A stretch of 27,237 bases of DNA from Clostridiaceae bacterium (GTDB taxonomy: Bacteria > Bacillota > Clostridia > Saccharofermentanales > DTU023), in NCBI GenBank assembly GCA_012511735.1, contig JAAZFK010000256.1, positions 1-27,237 of the forward strand, given 5' to 3'. The translations under genes and the position numbers were made by a program. Below, one piece after another: positions 1 through 7,114 of this stretch. Below the pieces are notes generated by a model. The model did no database searches and was not told the DNA's origin. It saw only the letters and a program-made list of their open reading frames with translations. The first letter of the stretch is position 1. Every line of letters begins with the position of its first letter.

Positions 1-527
1 TCATCCAGAACGGATTCAAAGCGGATTTCTTTCTCCTTGAACCATTTGACGATCTCCTTGGCGCCGTGGCGACCGTTGACCTCCTCATCGAAGCCCAGGG
101 CCAGCCAAAGATCCCGGGGCGGCTGGTAGTCCTCTTCCAGAAGGGCTTCAAAAGTTTCCAGCAGACCAATGACCGAGCTCTTGTCGTCCATGGAGCCCCG
201 GCCCCAGACCTTGCCATCCGCGATCACGCCGGAAAAGGGGCCCTCATGGGTCCAGCCCTCTTCCAGGGCGGGCACTACATCATAGTGAGCCAAAAAGAGT
301 AGGGGTGGCCGTTCGCTGTCCTTGCCCGGCCAGCGAAATACGGGACTGTAGCCGTTGATCAGGGTACGCTCCAGCCTCTGGTGCACCAGAGGATAGGAAG
401 ACTCCAAAAAGGTCAAAAAAGAAGCGAAGACCTCAAGGTCCATCTCTTCCATGCTGAAATGCGATACAGTCGGGAAACGGACGGCTTCCGCCAAGCGTCC
501 CGCAGCTTGTTCAATTCTTTTTTCCAT
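1..527 (-). CDS. M20 family metallopeptidase, N-terminal part (cut by window edge)
   Basis: The 175 visible N-terminal residues carry the zinc-site signatures of M20 peptidases/deacylases: HYDVVP with the W..GPFSG segment after it, GRGSMDDK (bridging Asp), and DEEVNGRHGA (catalytic Glu and metal Glu). Family members hydrolyse peptide or N-acyl amide bonds in the cytoplasm using two Zn ions. The rest of the catalytic domain and the lid domain lie beyond position 1, so dipeptidase, carboxypeptidase and acylase roles cannot be told apart. The ATG at 527 is preceded by a GGAG seven bases upstream. The gene lies downstream of the small membrane protein on the same strand, with 73 bases between them. 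The family call is firm; the substrate is unknown. Confidence 0.9.
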   Translation of the reverse strand, partial: MEKRIEQAAGRLAEAVRFPTVSHFSMEEMDLEVFASFLTFLESSYPLVHQRLERTLINGYSPVFRWPGKDSERPPLLFLAHYDVVPALEEGWTHEGPFSGVIADGKVWGRGSMDDKSSVIGLLETFEALLEEDYQPPRDLWLALGFDEEVNGRHGAKEIVKWFKEKEIRFESVLD

Positions 528-600
528 CGGATGACTCCATCTATTTAACACTTATCTGGAAACCTTGGACCATCATCTCCCAAACCGCCGTAACCGCCCC

Positions 601-867
601 TTACGGGCGGCCTGCCGCGCGTTTGAACAAGAGAAGAAGCCAGAAAACGATGATACCGGCAAGAAGGACGATGCCTGTCAGCAGTAGAAAGAGCTGGAGT
701 TTGTCGCCCGCGATCAGGGCAGCCAGCAGGGTCACCACGACGATCGTCAGGAGCCCGATCGTAAGTTTGCCAAAAACCGAGGACAGGAAGCGCTTGCCCA
801 GCCTTAACTCCGGTGGTGTAAAACCGGATTTCTGGCGCTTTCCCCCGCTTTTCTTTTTCCCTGCCAC
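601..867 (-). CDS. Small basic two-helix membrane protein, hypothetical
   Basis: This is an 88-residue protein with a Lys/Arg-rich N-terminus (about residues 3-26). Two hydrophobic stretches follow, at about 36-52 (LTIGLLTIVVVTLLAAL) and 58-82 (rich in Leu/Ile/Val), then a short basic tail. The pattern predicts a hairpin of two membrane helices with both ends in the cytoplasm. The start is GTG, with GGAGGAG eight bases upstream, which is strong support for a real gene. It is divergent from rqcH (69 bases between the starts) and precedes the M20 peptidase on the same strand. I recognise no family. A longer overlapping frame on the same strand (545-892) is Arg/Gly/Pro-rich and looks like an antisense-type shadow. 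Confidence 0.7.
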   Translation of the reverse strand: MAGKKKSGGKRQKSGFTPPELRLGKRFLSSVFGKLTIGLLTIVVVTLLAALIAGDKLQLFLLLTGIVLLAGIIVFWLLLLFKRAAGRP

Positions 868-936
868 GACCGACTCCTCCTGTCTGTCTCATGATACTAT
901 GACTTTGACTTTGGTTAAAGAATGGAAGGAGTCAGG

Positions 937-2760
937 ATGGACGGGATCACCGCGCATGCCATGGCAATCGAACTGAATCAATGCCTGGCGGGCGCCCAGG
1001 TTGAACGCGTCTCCATGAGCAGGCGGACGGATCTGCACCTGACTGTGTTCACAAGTGAACGGTCCCGGCTCAACCTGACATTCAAGGCGGACCGCGCGCG
1101 CCCCTCCCTGATTCTCTCCAACCGGGCGATTCCCGGCGGACTGAATCCACACCCCGCCTTCGTCATGCTCTTGCGCAAGCATCTGCGGCGGGCCAGGATT
1201 CTCAGCGTCACGACACCGCCATGGGAACGCGTCTTCCACATTGAATTTGAGGCCATCGACGACCTGGGTGACCCCATGGAGCGGACCCTGGTCTTCGAGT
1301 GCATGCCCCGCACCGCCAATATCATCCTGCTGAACAAGGATCAGGTGATCCTGGGAGCCCTGCGCCATATCGACCATCGCGTCAACCGTGTCAGGGAGAT
1401 CCTGCCCGCTCATCCCTACCTGCCCCCGCCCCCCCAGAACCGGCCGGACCCGATTGCCTGCACGGCCCTGCCAACGGATCAACTCCTGGGAGAGCTGGAA
1501 GGGGGGATGGTGAACGGACGAACCCTCTCACAACGGGTGGCGGGCTTTTCTCCCCTCCTGGGTGAGGAAGTCCTGGCCCGGGCCGGCAGCAAGCCCTCCC
1601 GGGAACAAGTGGCGGAGACACTTCGCACCCTCTGCCGCGACATCGCCGCCAACCGTTTCTCCCCTGCGCTTTACCTGGACGGGCCCGACGGTGCCCCCCT
1701 GGCCGCACACGCGATCAGGTTGACCCATCTGCCCTGTCGCCAGTCCCGGCCCACCACATACCAGGCCGTCGCTGAATTCATCCAGGCCGCGGACGAGACT
1801 GACCGCCTCAAGCAAAGGCGCCAGGCCTTGACACGCAAGATCCAGGCACATCAGAAACGTACGGAGAGAAAAAGGCAAGTCCATGAAGAAGACATGGTGG
1901 TGGGAAGTCAGGCCCTGGAAGACCGGCGCATGGGCGAACTGATTCTGGCCTGGATCCATACCATCCCCAAAGGGTCGGAAGGCGTTCTCCTGGATGACTA
2001 TCACCAGCCGGGCAAACAGCTGTATTGTCCGCTCAACCCGAAGCTTTCAGCAGCGGATAACGCCAATCTCTACTTCAACCGGGCCAAGCGCAAGCAACGC
2101 AAGCTGGAGTCAGCCACCCGGCTCCTGGAGAACGATCTTGACGAACTGATCTGGCTGGAATCGCTTCTGGCGGCAACGGGTTATGCTGAATCGGAAGAGG
2201 ACCTGGCGGCGGTCGAGCATGAATACCTGTCCCGCGAAGCCCGGGCCAGGCGTCTCCCCTCCGAAGCGCCTTCCCGGGATTCCCTGCCGGGAAGACCGGC
2301 TTCAAAAAAAAGACGGCAACAGTCAGCCGCCCGCCCGGCCGCCAAGGGCAAACAAAAGACAGTGGGTTCAGAACCACCCCTGGCACCCCGGCGCTTCCGG
2401 TCCTCGGACGGCTTTCTCATCTCCAGCGGCAGAAATAACCTGCAAAATGACCGGCTTCTTCGCAAGGCGGGTCGGGATGATCTCTGGTTTCACGCCAAGA
2501 ACTTGCCTGGCTCCCACATCATCCTGTCAACCAATGGACGGGAACCCAGCTCCCAAGCCATTCGTGAGGCGGCGGTCATCGCGGCCTGGTATTCGGGAGC
2601 GGGCCGGGCGGGCAGCCCTGTGGAGATTGACTATTGTCCGGTCCGTCAGGTCAAAAAAATACCGGCCTCCAGGCCGGGACACGTGACCTACCGGGGTCAT
2701 CAGACCCTCTATGTAAAACCCGAAGATCCTTCGGGAATGCGGGTGGAAACTAAGGATTAA
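937..2760 (+). CDS. rqcH: Ribosome quality control factor RqcH (NFACT family)
   Basis: RqcH binds 50S subunits obstructed by peptidyl-tRNA and recruits tRNA-Ala to add C-terminal alanine tails that mark stalled chains for degradation. The 607 residues show NFACT-N (about 1-270, with MDGITAHAMA, LLRKHL and ECMPRTANIILL), a coiled-coil middle (about 275-430, Lys/Arg/Glu rich) and a basic linker (about 435-475). The NFACT-R domain follows (about 480-575, with DLWFHAKNLPGSHIIL). The usual Asp-Arg pair of NFACT-N is Glu97-Arg98 here. I chose the ATG at 937 because AAGGAG lies five bases upstream and the family starts MDG/FDG. An in-frame ATG at 922 has no such site. Older annotations call the family fibronectin-binding protein. 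Its 3' end overlaps the convergent queH by 11 bp. Confidence 0.93.
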   Translation: MDGITAHAMAIELNQCLAGAQVERVSMSRRTDLHLTVFTSERSRLNLTFKADRARPSLILSNRAIPGGLNPHPAFVMLLRKHLRRARILSVTTPPWERVFHIEFEAIDDLGDPMERTLVFECMPRTANIILLNKDQVILGALRHIDHRVNRVREILPAHPYLPPPPQNRPDPIACTALPTDQLLGELEGGMVNGRTLSQRVAGFSPLLGEEVLARAGSKPSREQVAETLRTLCRDIAANRFSPALYLDGPDGAPLAAHAIRLTHLPCRQSRPTTYQAVAEFIQAADETDRLKQRRQALTRKIQAHQKRTERKRQVHEEDMVVGSQALEDRRMGELILAWIHTIPKGSEGVLLDDYHQPGKQLYCPLNPKLSAADNANLYFNRAKRKQRKLESATRLLENDLDELIWLESLLAATGYAESEEDLAAVEHEYLSREARARRLPSEAPSRDSLPGRPASKKRRQQSAARPAAKGKQKTVGSEPPLAPRRFRSSDGFLISSGRNNLQNDRLLRKAGRDDLWFHAKNLPGSHIILSTNGREPSSQAIREAAVIAAWYSGAGRAGSPVEIDYCPVRQVKKIPASRPGHVTYRGHQTLYVKPEDPSGMRVETKD

Positions 2761-3367
2761 AGGGGCCTGATCTGAGACTGTCGCGCAAAGCCAGACGCTT
2801 GTGTTCCTCTTTGATGGCATCAGCGAAACGGGATTCCTCCAAGGAGACAAGACAGCCGCAATATTTCTGCCGGTAAAGCCCCAGGTCACGGGCCATGCCC
2901 TGTCCCTTGCGATAGCCATCCCGCCAGTCGTAGGGAATAAAGGAGACGGCCTTGCTCTGAACCGCTCTTTCACCTGCTTCCAAAATCATCTGGCGGTCCT
3001 GGTAAGGACTGACCAGCAGGGTGGTGCTGATGGCGTCAAAGCCGCCCTCTTCCGCCTCCTGGGCGACACAGGTCAGCCTCATCTGATAGCAATAGCGGCA
3101 GCGGTTGGCGCCTTCGTCGGCTCTTCTCAGCCATTCCTCAGCCAGGGAACAGCCTCTGGCGATGAGGGGCAGCCGGTAATGGTCGGCGACCTTGACCGCG
3201 TTTTCGTGACGGCGTTCCCATTCGACCCCGGGCTGGATGTTGGGGTTGTAAAAAAGAAGCGTGACATCAACCCCCTCTTCCAGGAGGCGTTCCAGCGGCC
3301 ACATGGCGCAGGGGCCGCAGCAGATGTGCAAGAGCAACTTCTTAAACGCGGGCAGGTCAGTCATCAT
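2750..3367 (-). CDS. queH: Epoxyqueuosine reductase QueH
   Basis: QueH (formerly DUF208) reduces epoxyqueuosine to queuosine at the tRNA wobble position, replacing the cobalamin enzyme QueG in many bacteria. The 205 residues contain the family cysteines: HICCGPC near the N-terminus (C16, C17, C20), CRYCYQMRL in the middle, and YCGC near the end. These bind an Fe-S cluster and a second metal. The start is taken at the ATG-ATG pair (3367 or 3364). It overlaps the last codons of ruvB and has GGGGAAG just upstream, and the protein then begins MTDLPAFKKLLLHICCGPC. It is the last gene of the LCP-ruvCAB run, so it is probably translationally coupled to ruvB. Its tail overlaps rqcH. Confidence 0.93.
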   Translation of the reverse strand: MMTDLPAFKKLLLHICCGPCAMWPLERLLEEGVDVTLLFYNPNIQPGVEWERRHENAVKVADHYRLPLIARGCSLAEEWLRRADEGANRCRYCYQMRLTCVAQEAEEGGFDAISTTLLVSPYQDRQMILEAGERAVQSKAVSFIPYDWRDGYRKGQGMARDLGLYRQKYCGCLVSLEESRFADAIKEEHKRLALRDSLRSGPFNP

Positions 3368-4475
3368 CTTCCCCTGATTCGATAATTTCCTGAAGTGAAA
3401 TTTGGCCGGCATCGGCTATCGGACGGCTTCTTCTGTCAACAAAGGGCAGACCGAGGTGATCGAAGCCGCCCCTGGTCAGAACTCTCCCCCGGGGCGTCTT
3501 GGCGATGAAGCCTATCTGCATCAGGTAGGGCTCGTAAATATCCTCGATGGTGACGGGATCCTCGCCTGTTGAGGCGGCCAGGGTATCCAAACCCACGGGC
3601 CCGCCATCGTACATCTCGGCCATGACCCGCATGATCAGGCGGTCATTGCCGTCCAGGCCGATGGCGTCGATCTCCAGGGCAGACAGGCCCATCTCACAGA
3701 TCTGGCGGTTGATCACATTGTCGCCCCTGACCTGCGCGTAGTCCCTCATGCGTCGAAGCAGACGGATGGCGACACGCGGTGTCCCTCGGCAGCGGCAGGA
3801 CAGTTCTTTCAGGCCGTCCTCGTCGATGCCCACGCCCAGCAGCGAGGCATAGCGGGTCAGGATCTGGGAAATCTCATCAGGCGCGTAAAGATCCAACCGC
3901 TGAATCATGCCGAAACGGTCCCGCAGCGGCGAAGTCAGAAGGCCTGCCCTGGTGGTGGCTCCGATCAGGGTGAAACGGGGGAGGTCGAGCCTGATCGATC
4001 GGGCGGAGGGCCCTTTGCCGATCAGGATATCCAGGGCGTAATCTTCCATGGCGGGATAGAGCACTTCCTCCACGGTCCGGTTAAGCCGGTGGATCTCGTC
4101 AATAAAGAGAACGTCGTGTTCCTGCAGGTTGGTCAGAATGGCCGCCAGATCCCCCTGACGCTCAATCGCGGGCCCCGAGGTAATCCGCATCTCCACACCC
4201 AGTTCATGGGCGATGATCCCCGCCAGGGTCGTCTTGCCCAGGCCGGGAGGTCCGTAGAGGAGTATATGGTCGAGCGCTTCCCTGCGGGCCTTGGCGGCTT
4301 CAATGGCAATGCCCAGGTTGGCCTTGACTTTCTCCTGGCCGAAATATTCCCCCCAGCGGCGTGGCCTCAGCTGCGGTTCATCCGTCTCGCCGCTCAAGGC
4401 TTTCCTGGACAGGACGCGTTCTTCGTCAAAACGGTCATCGTATTCTTCATTCATGGTGCTCTGGAATTCAAACAT
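3357..4475 (-). CDS. ruvB: Holliday junction branch migration ATPase RuvB
   Basis: RuvB is the hexameric AAA+ motor that, with RuvA, drives branch migration of Holliday junctions. The 372 residues show Walker A GPPGLGKTT (about 75-83), Walker B DEIHR (126-130) and sensor I GATTRAG (172-178). The Arg-containing LRDRFG follows, then the sensor II region GTPRVAIRLLRRMRDYAQ and the C-terminal winged helix ending in GFIAKTPRGR. It runs about 30 residues longer than usual because of an acidic N-terminal extension. The ATG at 4475 has AAGGCAGG upstream. An in-frame ATG at 4454 (MNEEYDDRF) is the alternative and would give a more typical length. It follows ruvA by 50 bases. Confidence 0.97.
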   Translation of the reverse strand: MFEFQSTMNEEYDDRFDEERVLSRKALSGETDEPQLRPRRWGEYFGQEKVKANLGIAIEAAKARREALDHILLYGPPGLGKTTLAGIIAHELGVEMRITSGPAIERQGDLAAILTNLQEHDVLFIDEIHRLNRTVEEVLYPAMEDYALDILIGKGPSARSIRLDLPRFTLIGATTRAGLLTSPLRDRFGMIQRLDLYAPDEISQILTRYASLLGVGIDEDGLKELSCRCRGTPRVAIRLLRRMRDYAQVRGDNVINRQICEMGLSALEIDAIGLDGNDRLIMRVMAEMYDGGPVGLDTLAASTGEDPVTIEDIYEPYLMQIGFIAKTPRGRVLTRGGFDHLGLPFVDRRSRPIADAGQISLQEIIESGEDDD

Positions 4476-4525
4476 GCCTTCAACCTGCCTTCGAACTCAG
4501 AATAACAAATAAGGGAAGCACGGCG

Positions 4526-5140
4526 CTAGACAATGGCCATCCGGGACAAGGCGCGGCGGAGGAGATCCTCCAGGCAGTCCTCTTCCCTGCTGCCGGCCAG
4601 CTTCACCGCTTCCAGGGCTTCCGCATTGCTGTAACCCAGGACCATCAGGGCCGCGACGGCTTCGCCCGCCATCCCGGCCGCCGGAGTCACAGAAAGACTT
4701 CCGACAAGCTCGGTTGCCTGAGGGATCTGGATGCCGGACTTTTTCAGTTTGTCGGTCAATTCCAGGATCATGCGGGCTGCGCCCTTTTTCCCGATGCCCC
4801 TGACCTGGGTCAGACGGTCGACATCACTCTGTAAGATGGCCAGCGCAAAGGCGTCCGGGCTCAAGGTGCCCACCACCTGCAAAGCCAGTTTGGGTCCCAC
4901 CCCACTGACTGACTGGACCAGGATGAAGAGCTTCTTTTGCTCTTCATTGGAGAAACCGTAAAGCGCCATCTCATTTTCCCGGACATGCAGGTGGGTATGA
5001 ATCGTCACTTCCTGTCCGGCAGGAGGCAGGCAGGCGATCAGACCGGGTGGCATCTCGATCTGAAATCCGATCCCTCCCTGCTCCAGGACGATGAAATCCT
5101 CTGCTTTTCTGCTGATCCGGCCTGCGATACTGGCAATCAT
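4526..5140 (-). CDS. ruvA: Holliday junction-binding protein RuvA
   Basis: RuvA is the tetrameric junction-binding subunit that loads RuvB and holds the four-way junction open. The 204 residues follow the family order: an OB-fold domain from MIASIAGRI, two helix-hairpin-helix motifs (VSGVGPKLALQVVG and VRGIGKKGAARMILEL), a linker, then the RuvB-contacting domain III (GEAVAALMVLGYSNAEA). The ATG at 5140 is chosen because AAAGGAG lies six bases upstream and the protein then matches the usual N-terminus. A longer in-frame start at 5167 would run into ruvC. The start is ten bases after the ruvC stop, consistent with one transcript for ruvC-ruvA-ruvB. Confidence 0.96.
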   Translation of the reverse strand: MIASIAGRISRKAEDFIVLEQGGIGFQIEMPPGLIACLPPAGQEVTIHTHLHVRENEMALYGFSNEEQKKLFILVQSVSGVGPKLALQVVGTLSPDAFALAILQSDVDRLTQVRGIGKKGAARMILELTDKLKKSGIQIPQATELVGSLSVTPAAGMAGEAVAALMVLGYSNAEALEAVKLAGSREEDCLEDLLRRALSRMAIV

Positions 5141-5150
5141 GATGTCTCCT

Positions 5151-5654
5151 TTACTGGTAGCCGCCAACGGCCAGGCGGCTGTTACGATCGCCCGAATGCG
5201 CGTGGCAGATAGCCACCGCCAGCGCGTCCGCCGCGTCGTCCGGTCTGGGTATCTTCTTCAGGTTAAGCAGAACCCGGACCATCTCCTGAATCTGTTTCTT
5301 CTCGGCCTTGCCGTAGCCTGTGACGGCCAGCTTGACCTGCATGGGTGTGTATTCGTAGACGGGAACACCCGAGCGGGCGGCGGCGACAACCGCGACACCA
5401 CGCGCCTGGGCCGTACCGATGGCAGTGGTGGTGTTGCGGCTGAAAAACAACTCTTCCACGACAAAGCAATCAGCCCGATGACGGCTGTTCAATTCAGCCA
5501 GGGCCTGGTCAATGGCCAGCAGACGTTCGGGGAAGGGGGTGGTGGCATCTGTCTTGATGATGCCGTAATCGAGCACCTGGAGCCGTTTGTTCTCATACCG
5601 GATCACACCGAAGCCTGTGATGGCATAACCGGGATCAATCCCCAGTATGATCAC
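5151..5654 (-). CDS. ruvC: Holliday junction resolvase RuvC
   Basis: RuvC is the dimeric endonuclease that nicks symmetrically across Holliday junctions. The 167 residues hold the four acidic catalytic positions of the RNase H-like fold: D7 in GIDPGY, E67 in VVEELFF, and D140 and D143 in RPDDAADALA. The KQIQEMV region before them is the usual DNA-contact helix. The start is GTG at 5654 with AGGGAGG upstream; no ATG gives the correct N-terminus. It lies 56 bases after the LCP gene on the same strand with no clear terminator between them, so it may be co-transcribed with it. Finding ruvC, ruvA and ruvB together is usual. Confidence 0.97.
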   Translation of the reverse strand: MIILGIDPGYAITGFGVIRYENKRLQVLDYGIIKTDATTPFPERLLAIDQALAELNSRHRADCFVVEELFFSRNTTTAIGTAQARGVAVVAAARSGVPVYEYTPMQVKLAVTGYGKAEKKQIQEMVRVLLNLKKIPRPDDAADALAVAICHAHSGDRNSRLAVGGYQ

Positions 5655-5710
5655 CTCAACACCTCCCTTGTTTCTCGCAATCGATAACGGAGCTCCCGCA
5701 GGAAAAAAGA

Positions 5711-6703
5711 CTAGCTCTCCATAAATTCATGCAAGGCCTTGACATTCTTGACCCAGTCGATGTCGTACATTTCCATCCCGCGGATGTACTTCATGGCCTC
5801 GTAAGTTTCCAGAGGCAGCATCAGCTGATCGAATGAGTAATCTTTGTAAGCGCCAAAGCCCATGATCAGGCCCATCATTTCACTGTCCGTCAGGTTGGTC
5901 TTGACCTGGGGCATCAGGGCCTCGACCGTCTCGGTCAATTTGCCCGGGTTGCTGCCCTTCATTTTGGTAAACAAAGCCATGATGACCTTGCGCTGCCGCT
6001 CCATGCGCTTGAAGTCAGAATCAATTTTACGGATCCTGGAATAGGCGAGCGCGCTCTTGCCGTTCAGCGTTTGAGCGCCGGCCTTGAAGGGACCCAGCCC
6101 CTGACCGTTGAGGTGCTTGGCCTCCGCCGATGTCAGTTCAATGGTCACTCCGCCCACTGTGTTGATGGCCTTTTCAAAACCTGAGAAGTCAGTCGCGATA
6201 TAACGAGAGACGTCCACGCGGAAGTTGCGCTGGACGGTCTTCATAAGCAGCCTGGGGCCTCCCCAGGTATGGGCGGCGTTCAGCATGTAGTTGGATGAGA
6301 AATTTTTCTTATAGGCGGGATCGGGATCGTCCGGAATACTGACATAGATGGCCCGCATCAGGGAGGTCAGGTGAAAAGACTTGGTCTTCTTGTTAATGGT
6401 CAGTAGCATCATGGCGTCTGAGCGGCCATGGGTGTTGGAGTCCCGGGTATCGGATCCGATGATCAGGATGTTGACAAGCTCTTTATCCTGCAAAACCGGA
6501 ATCTTCATCCCCTCTTTCATGTTGGAAGGGGCGTCGAGACCCGAGAGATCTGTCTCGATCTCAATGTCGTCAATCCGGTCATAATCCCTCAGACCGATAA
6601 CAAAGTAAAGGTAACCGAAGACAAAGGCGGCCGTCGCAAGAATCAGGCCCGTCAGCAGGCCGGCAACGGATACCAGTAATTTTTTTCTTTTTTGGTTTTC
6701 CAT
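5711..6703 (-). CDS. LytR-CpsA-Psr (LCP) family cell-wall ligase
   Basis: LCP proteins transfer teichoic acids or capsule polymers from an undecaprenyl carrier to peptidoglycan, outside the membrane. The 330-residue form has a cytoplasmic MENQKRKK tail, one membrane helix (about 9-37) and the LCP domain. The domain shows IIGSDTRD, GRSDAMML (phosphate/metal site, 93-96), LNGKSALAYSRIRK (Arg pair 223/225) and ERQRKV. In the strand that usually ends RD, the sequence here is SLMRAI, so the Asp is missing. Start choice: ATG at 6703 gives the normal short tail but has no Shine-Dalgarno, while a perfect TATAAT sits six bases upstream. ATG at 6721 is the alternative. A start at 6757 would lie across the rpsT terminator and is unlikely. 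Confidence 0.9.
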   Translation of the reverse strand: MENQKRKKLLVSVAGLLTGLILATAAFVFGYLYFVIGLRDYDRIDDIEIETDLSGLDAPSNMKEGMKIPVLQDKELVNILIIGSDTRDSNTHGRSDAMMLLTINKKTKSFHLTSLMRAIYVSIPDDPDPAYKKNFSSNYMLNAAHTWGGPRLLMKTVQRNFRVDVSRYIATDFSGFEKAINTVGGVTIELTSAEAKHLNGQGLGPFKAGAQTLNGKSALAYSRIRKIDSDFKRMERQRKVIMALFTKMKGSNPGKLTETVEALMPQVKTNLTDSEMMGLIMGFGAYKDYSFDQLMLPLETYEAMKYIRGMEMYDIDWVKNVKALHEFMES

Positions 6704-6709
6704 AGGCTG

Positions 6710-6715
6710 ATTATA
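6710..6715 (-). promoter_or_regulatory. Candidate -10 box for the LCP gene (possible leaderless start)
   Basis: On the minus strand a perfect TATAAT ends six bases before the ATG at 6703, a spacing that would place the transcription start at or next to the start codon. No good -35 hexamer is found 16-18 bases upstream; that position holds the tail of the rpsT terminator. If translation starts at 6721 instead, these bases are coding (Tyr-Asn) and the match is accidental. Confidence 0.4.
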
Positions 6716-6728
6716 GCTCATAAACCTG

Positions 6729-6754
6729 AAAAAACGGCAGGTTCGCTGCCGTTT
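6729..6754 (-). terminator. Rho-independent terminator after rpsT
   Basis: A nine-base-pair perfect stem (6732-6740 with 6746-6754, core CGGCAG/CTGCCG) closes a five-base loop. On the minus strand it runs into six T residues (6729-6734). It lies 25 bases after the rpsT stop codon and separates rpsT from the LCP gene. Confidence 0.85.
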
Positions 6755-6778
6755 CAAAATAAAGCCGGAACGGACTTT

Positions 6779-7039
6779 TTACTGGTCGAGCGGCTGCACG
6801 CGGGCGATGCGCGACTTCCTTCTGGCGGCCGTATTTTTGGCAATCAGACCGTCCGAGACAGCCCGATCCATCTTGGCCTGGACGAGGCGGGCCAGTTCAT
6901 CGGCTTCCGGCAGTCCCTGCTCTTTGGCGGCGATGGCCTTCCTCACCAGCGTACGCAGCTCACTTCTTCTGCTCTTATTGGCGGCAGCCTTGGCTTGTGA
7001 GGACCGCACACGTTTGATTGATGATTTAATGTTAGGCAC
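6779..7039 (-). CDS. rpsT: 30S ribosomal protein S20
   Basis: S20 is a primary 16S rRNA-binding protein of the small subunit. The 86 residues begin (M)PNIKSSIKRVR, the family signature. The protein is helical and very basic, with KAAANKSRRSELRT, a central KAI..KEQG stretch and NTAARRKSRIA near the end. The start is GTG at 7039 with GGAGG nine bases upstream. An upstream extension in the same frame (to 7093) covers the promoter and leader and is not coding. The gene stands alone, with its own promoter and terminator, between the LCP gene and the antitoxin-like gene. Confidence 0.95.
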   Translation of the reverse strand: MPNIKSSIKRVRSSQAKAAANKSRRSELRTLVRKAIAAKEQGLPEADELARLVQAKMDRAVSDGLIAKNTAARRKSRIARVQPLDQ

Positions 7040-7083
7040 GCTTGTTTCCTCCTGCGCTCTAATCGATTGAATGAACACCGCGT

Positions 7084-7113
7084 ATTCTACCACGGGCGCC
7101 CTTGAAGGCGCAA
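7084..7113 (-). promoter_or_regulatory. rpsT: Predicted sigma-A promoter of rpsT
   Basis: On the minus strand, TAGAAT (7084-7089, five of six consensus bases) is preceded by 18 bases and TTGCGC (7108-7113, only TTG conserved). The predicted leader is about 38 bases long and ends in the GGAGG of rpsT. The -35 lies right after the stop codon of the antitoxin-like gene. Confidence 0.55.
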
Positions 7114-7114
7114 G

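Noticed and set aside
889..1482. Long reading frame antisense to rqcH (197 codons)
   Set aside because: It lies inside a well-supported gene, has no recognisable domain and no good ribosome binding site. Such frames are common in G+C-rich coding DNA.
2183..2686. Long same-strand frame inside rqcH (167 codons)
   Set aside because: It is Arg/Pro-rich, out of frame with a conserved NFACT domain, and has no family match; a frame shadow.
6704..6757. Longer LCP N-terminus starting at 6757
   Set aside because: The extra codons lie across the rpsT terminator hairpin and encode a basic, Phe-rich stretch unlike LCP tails.
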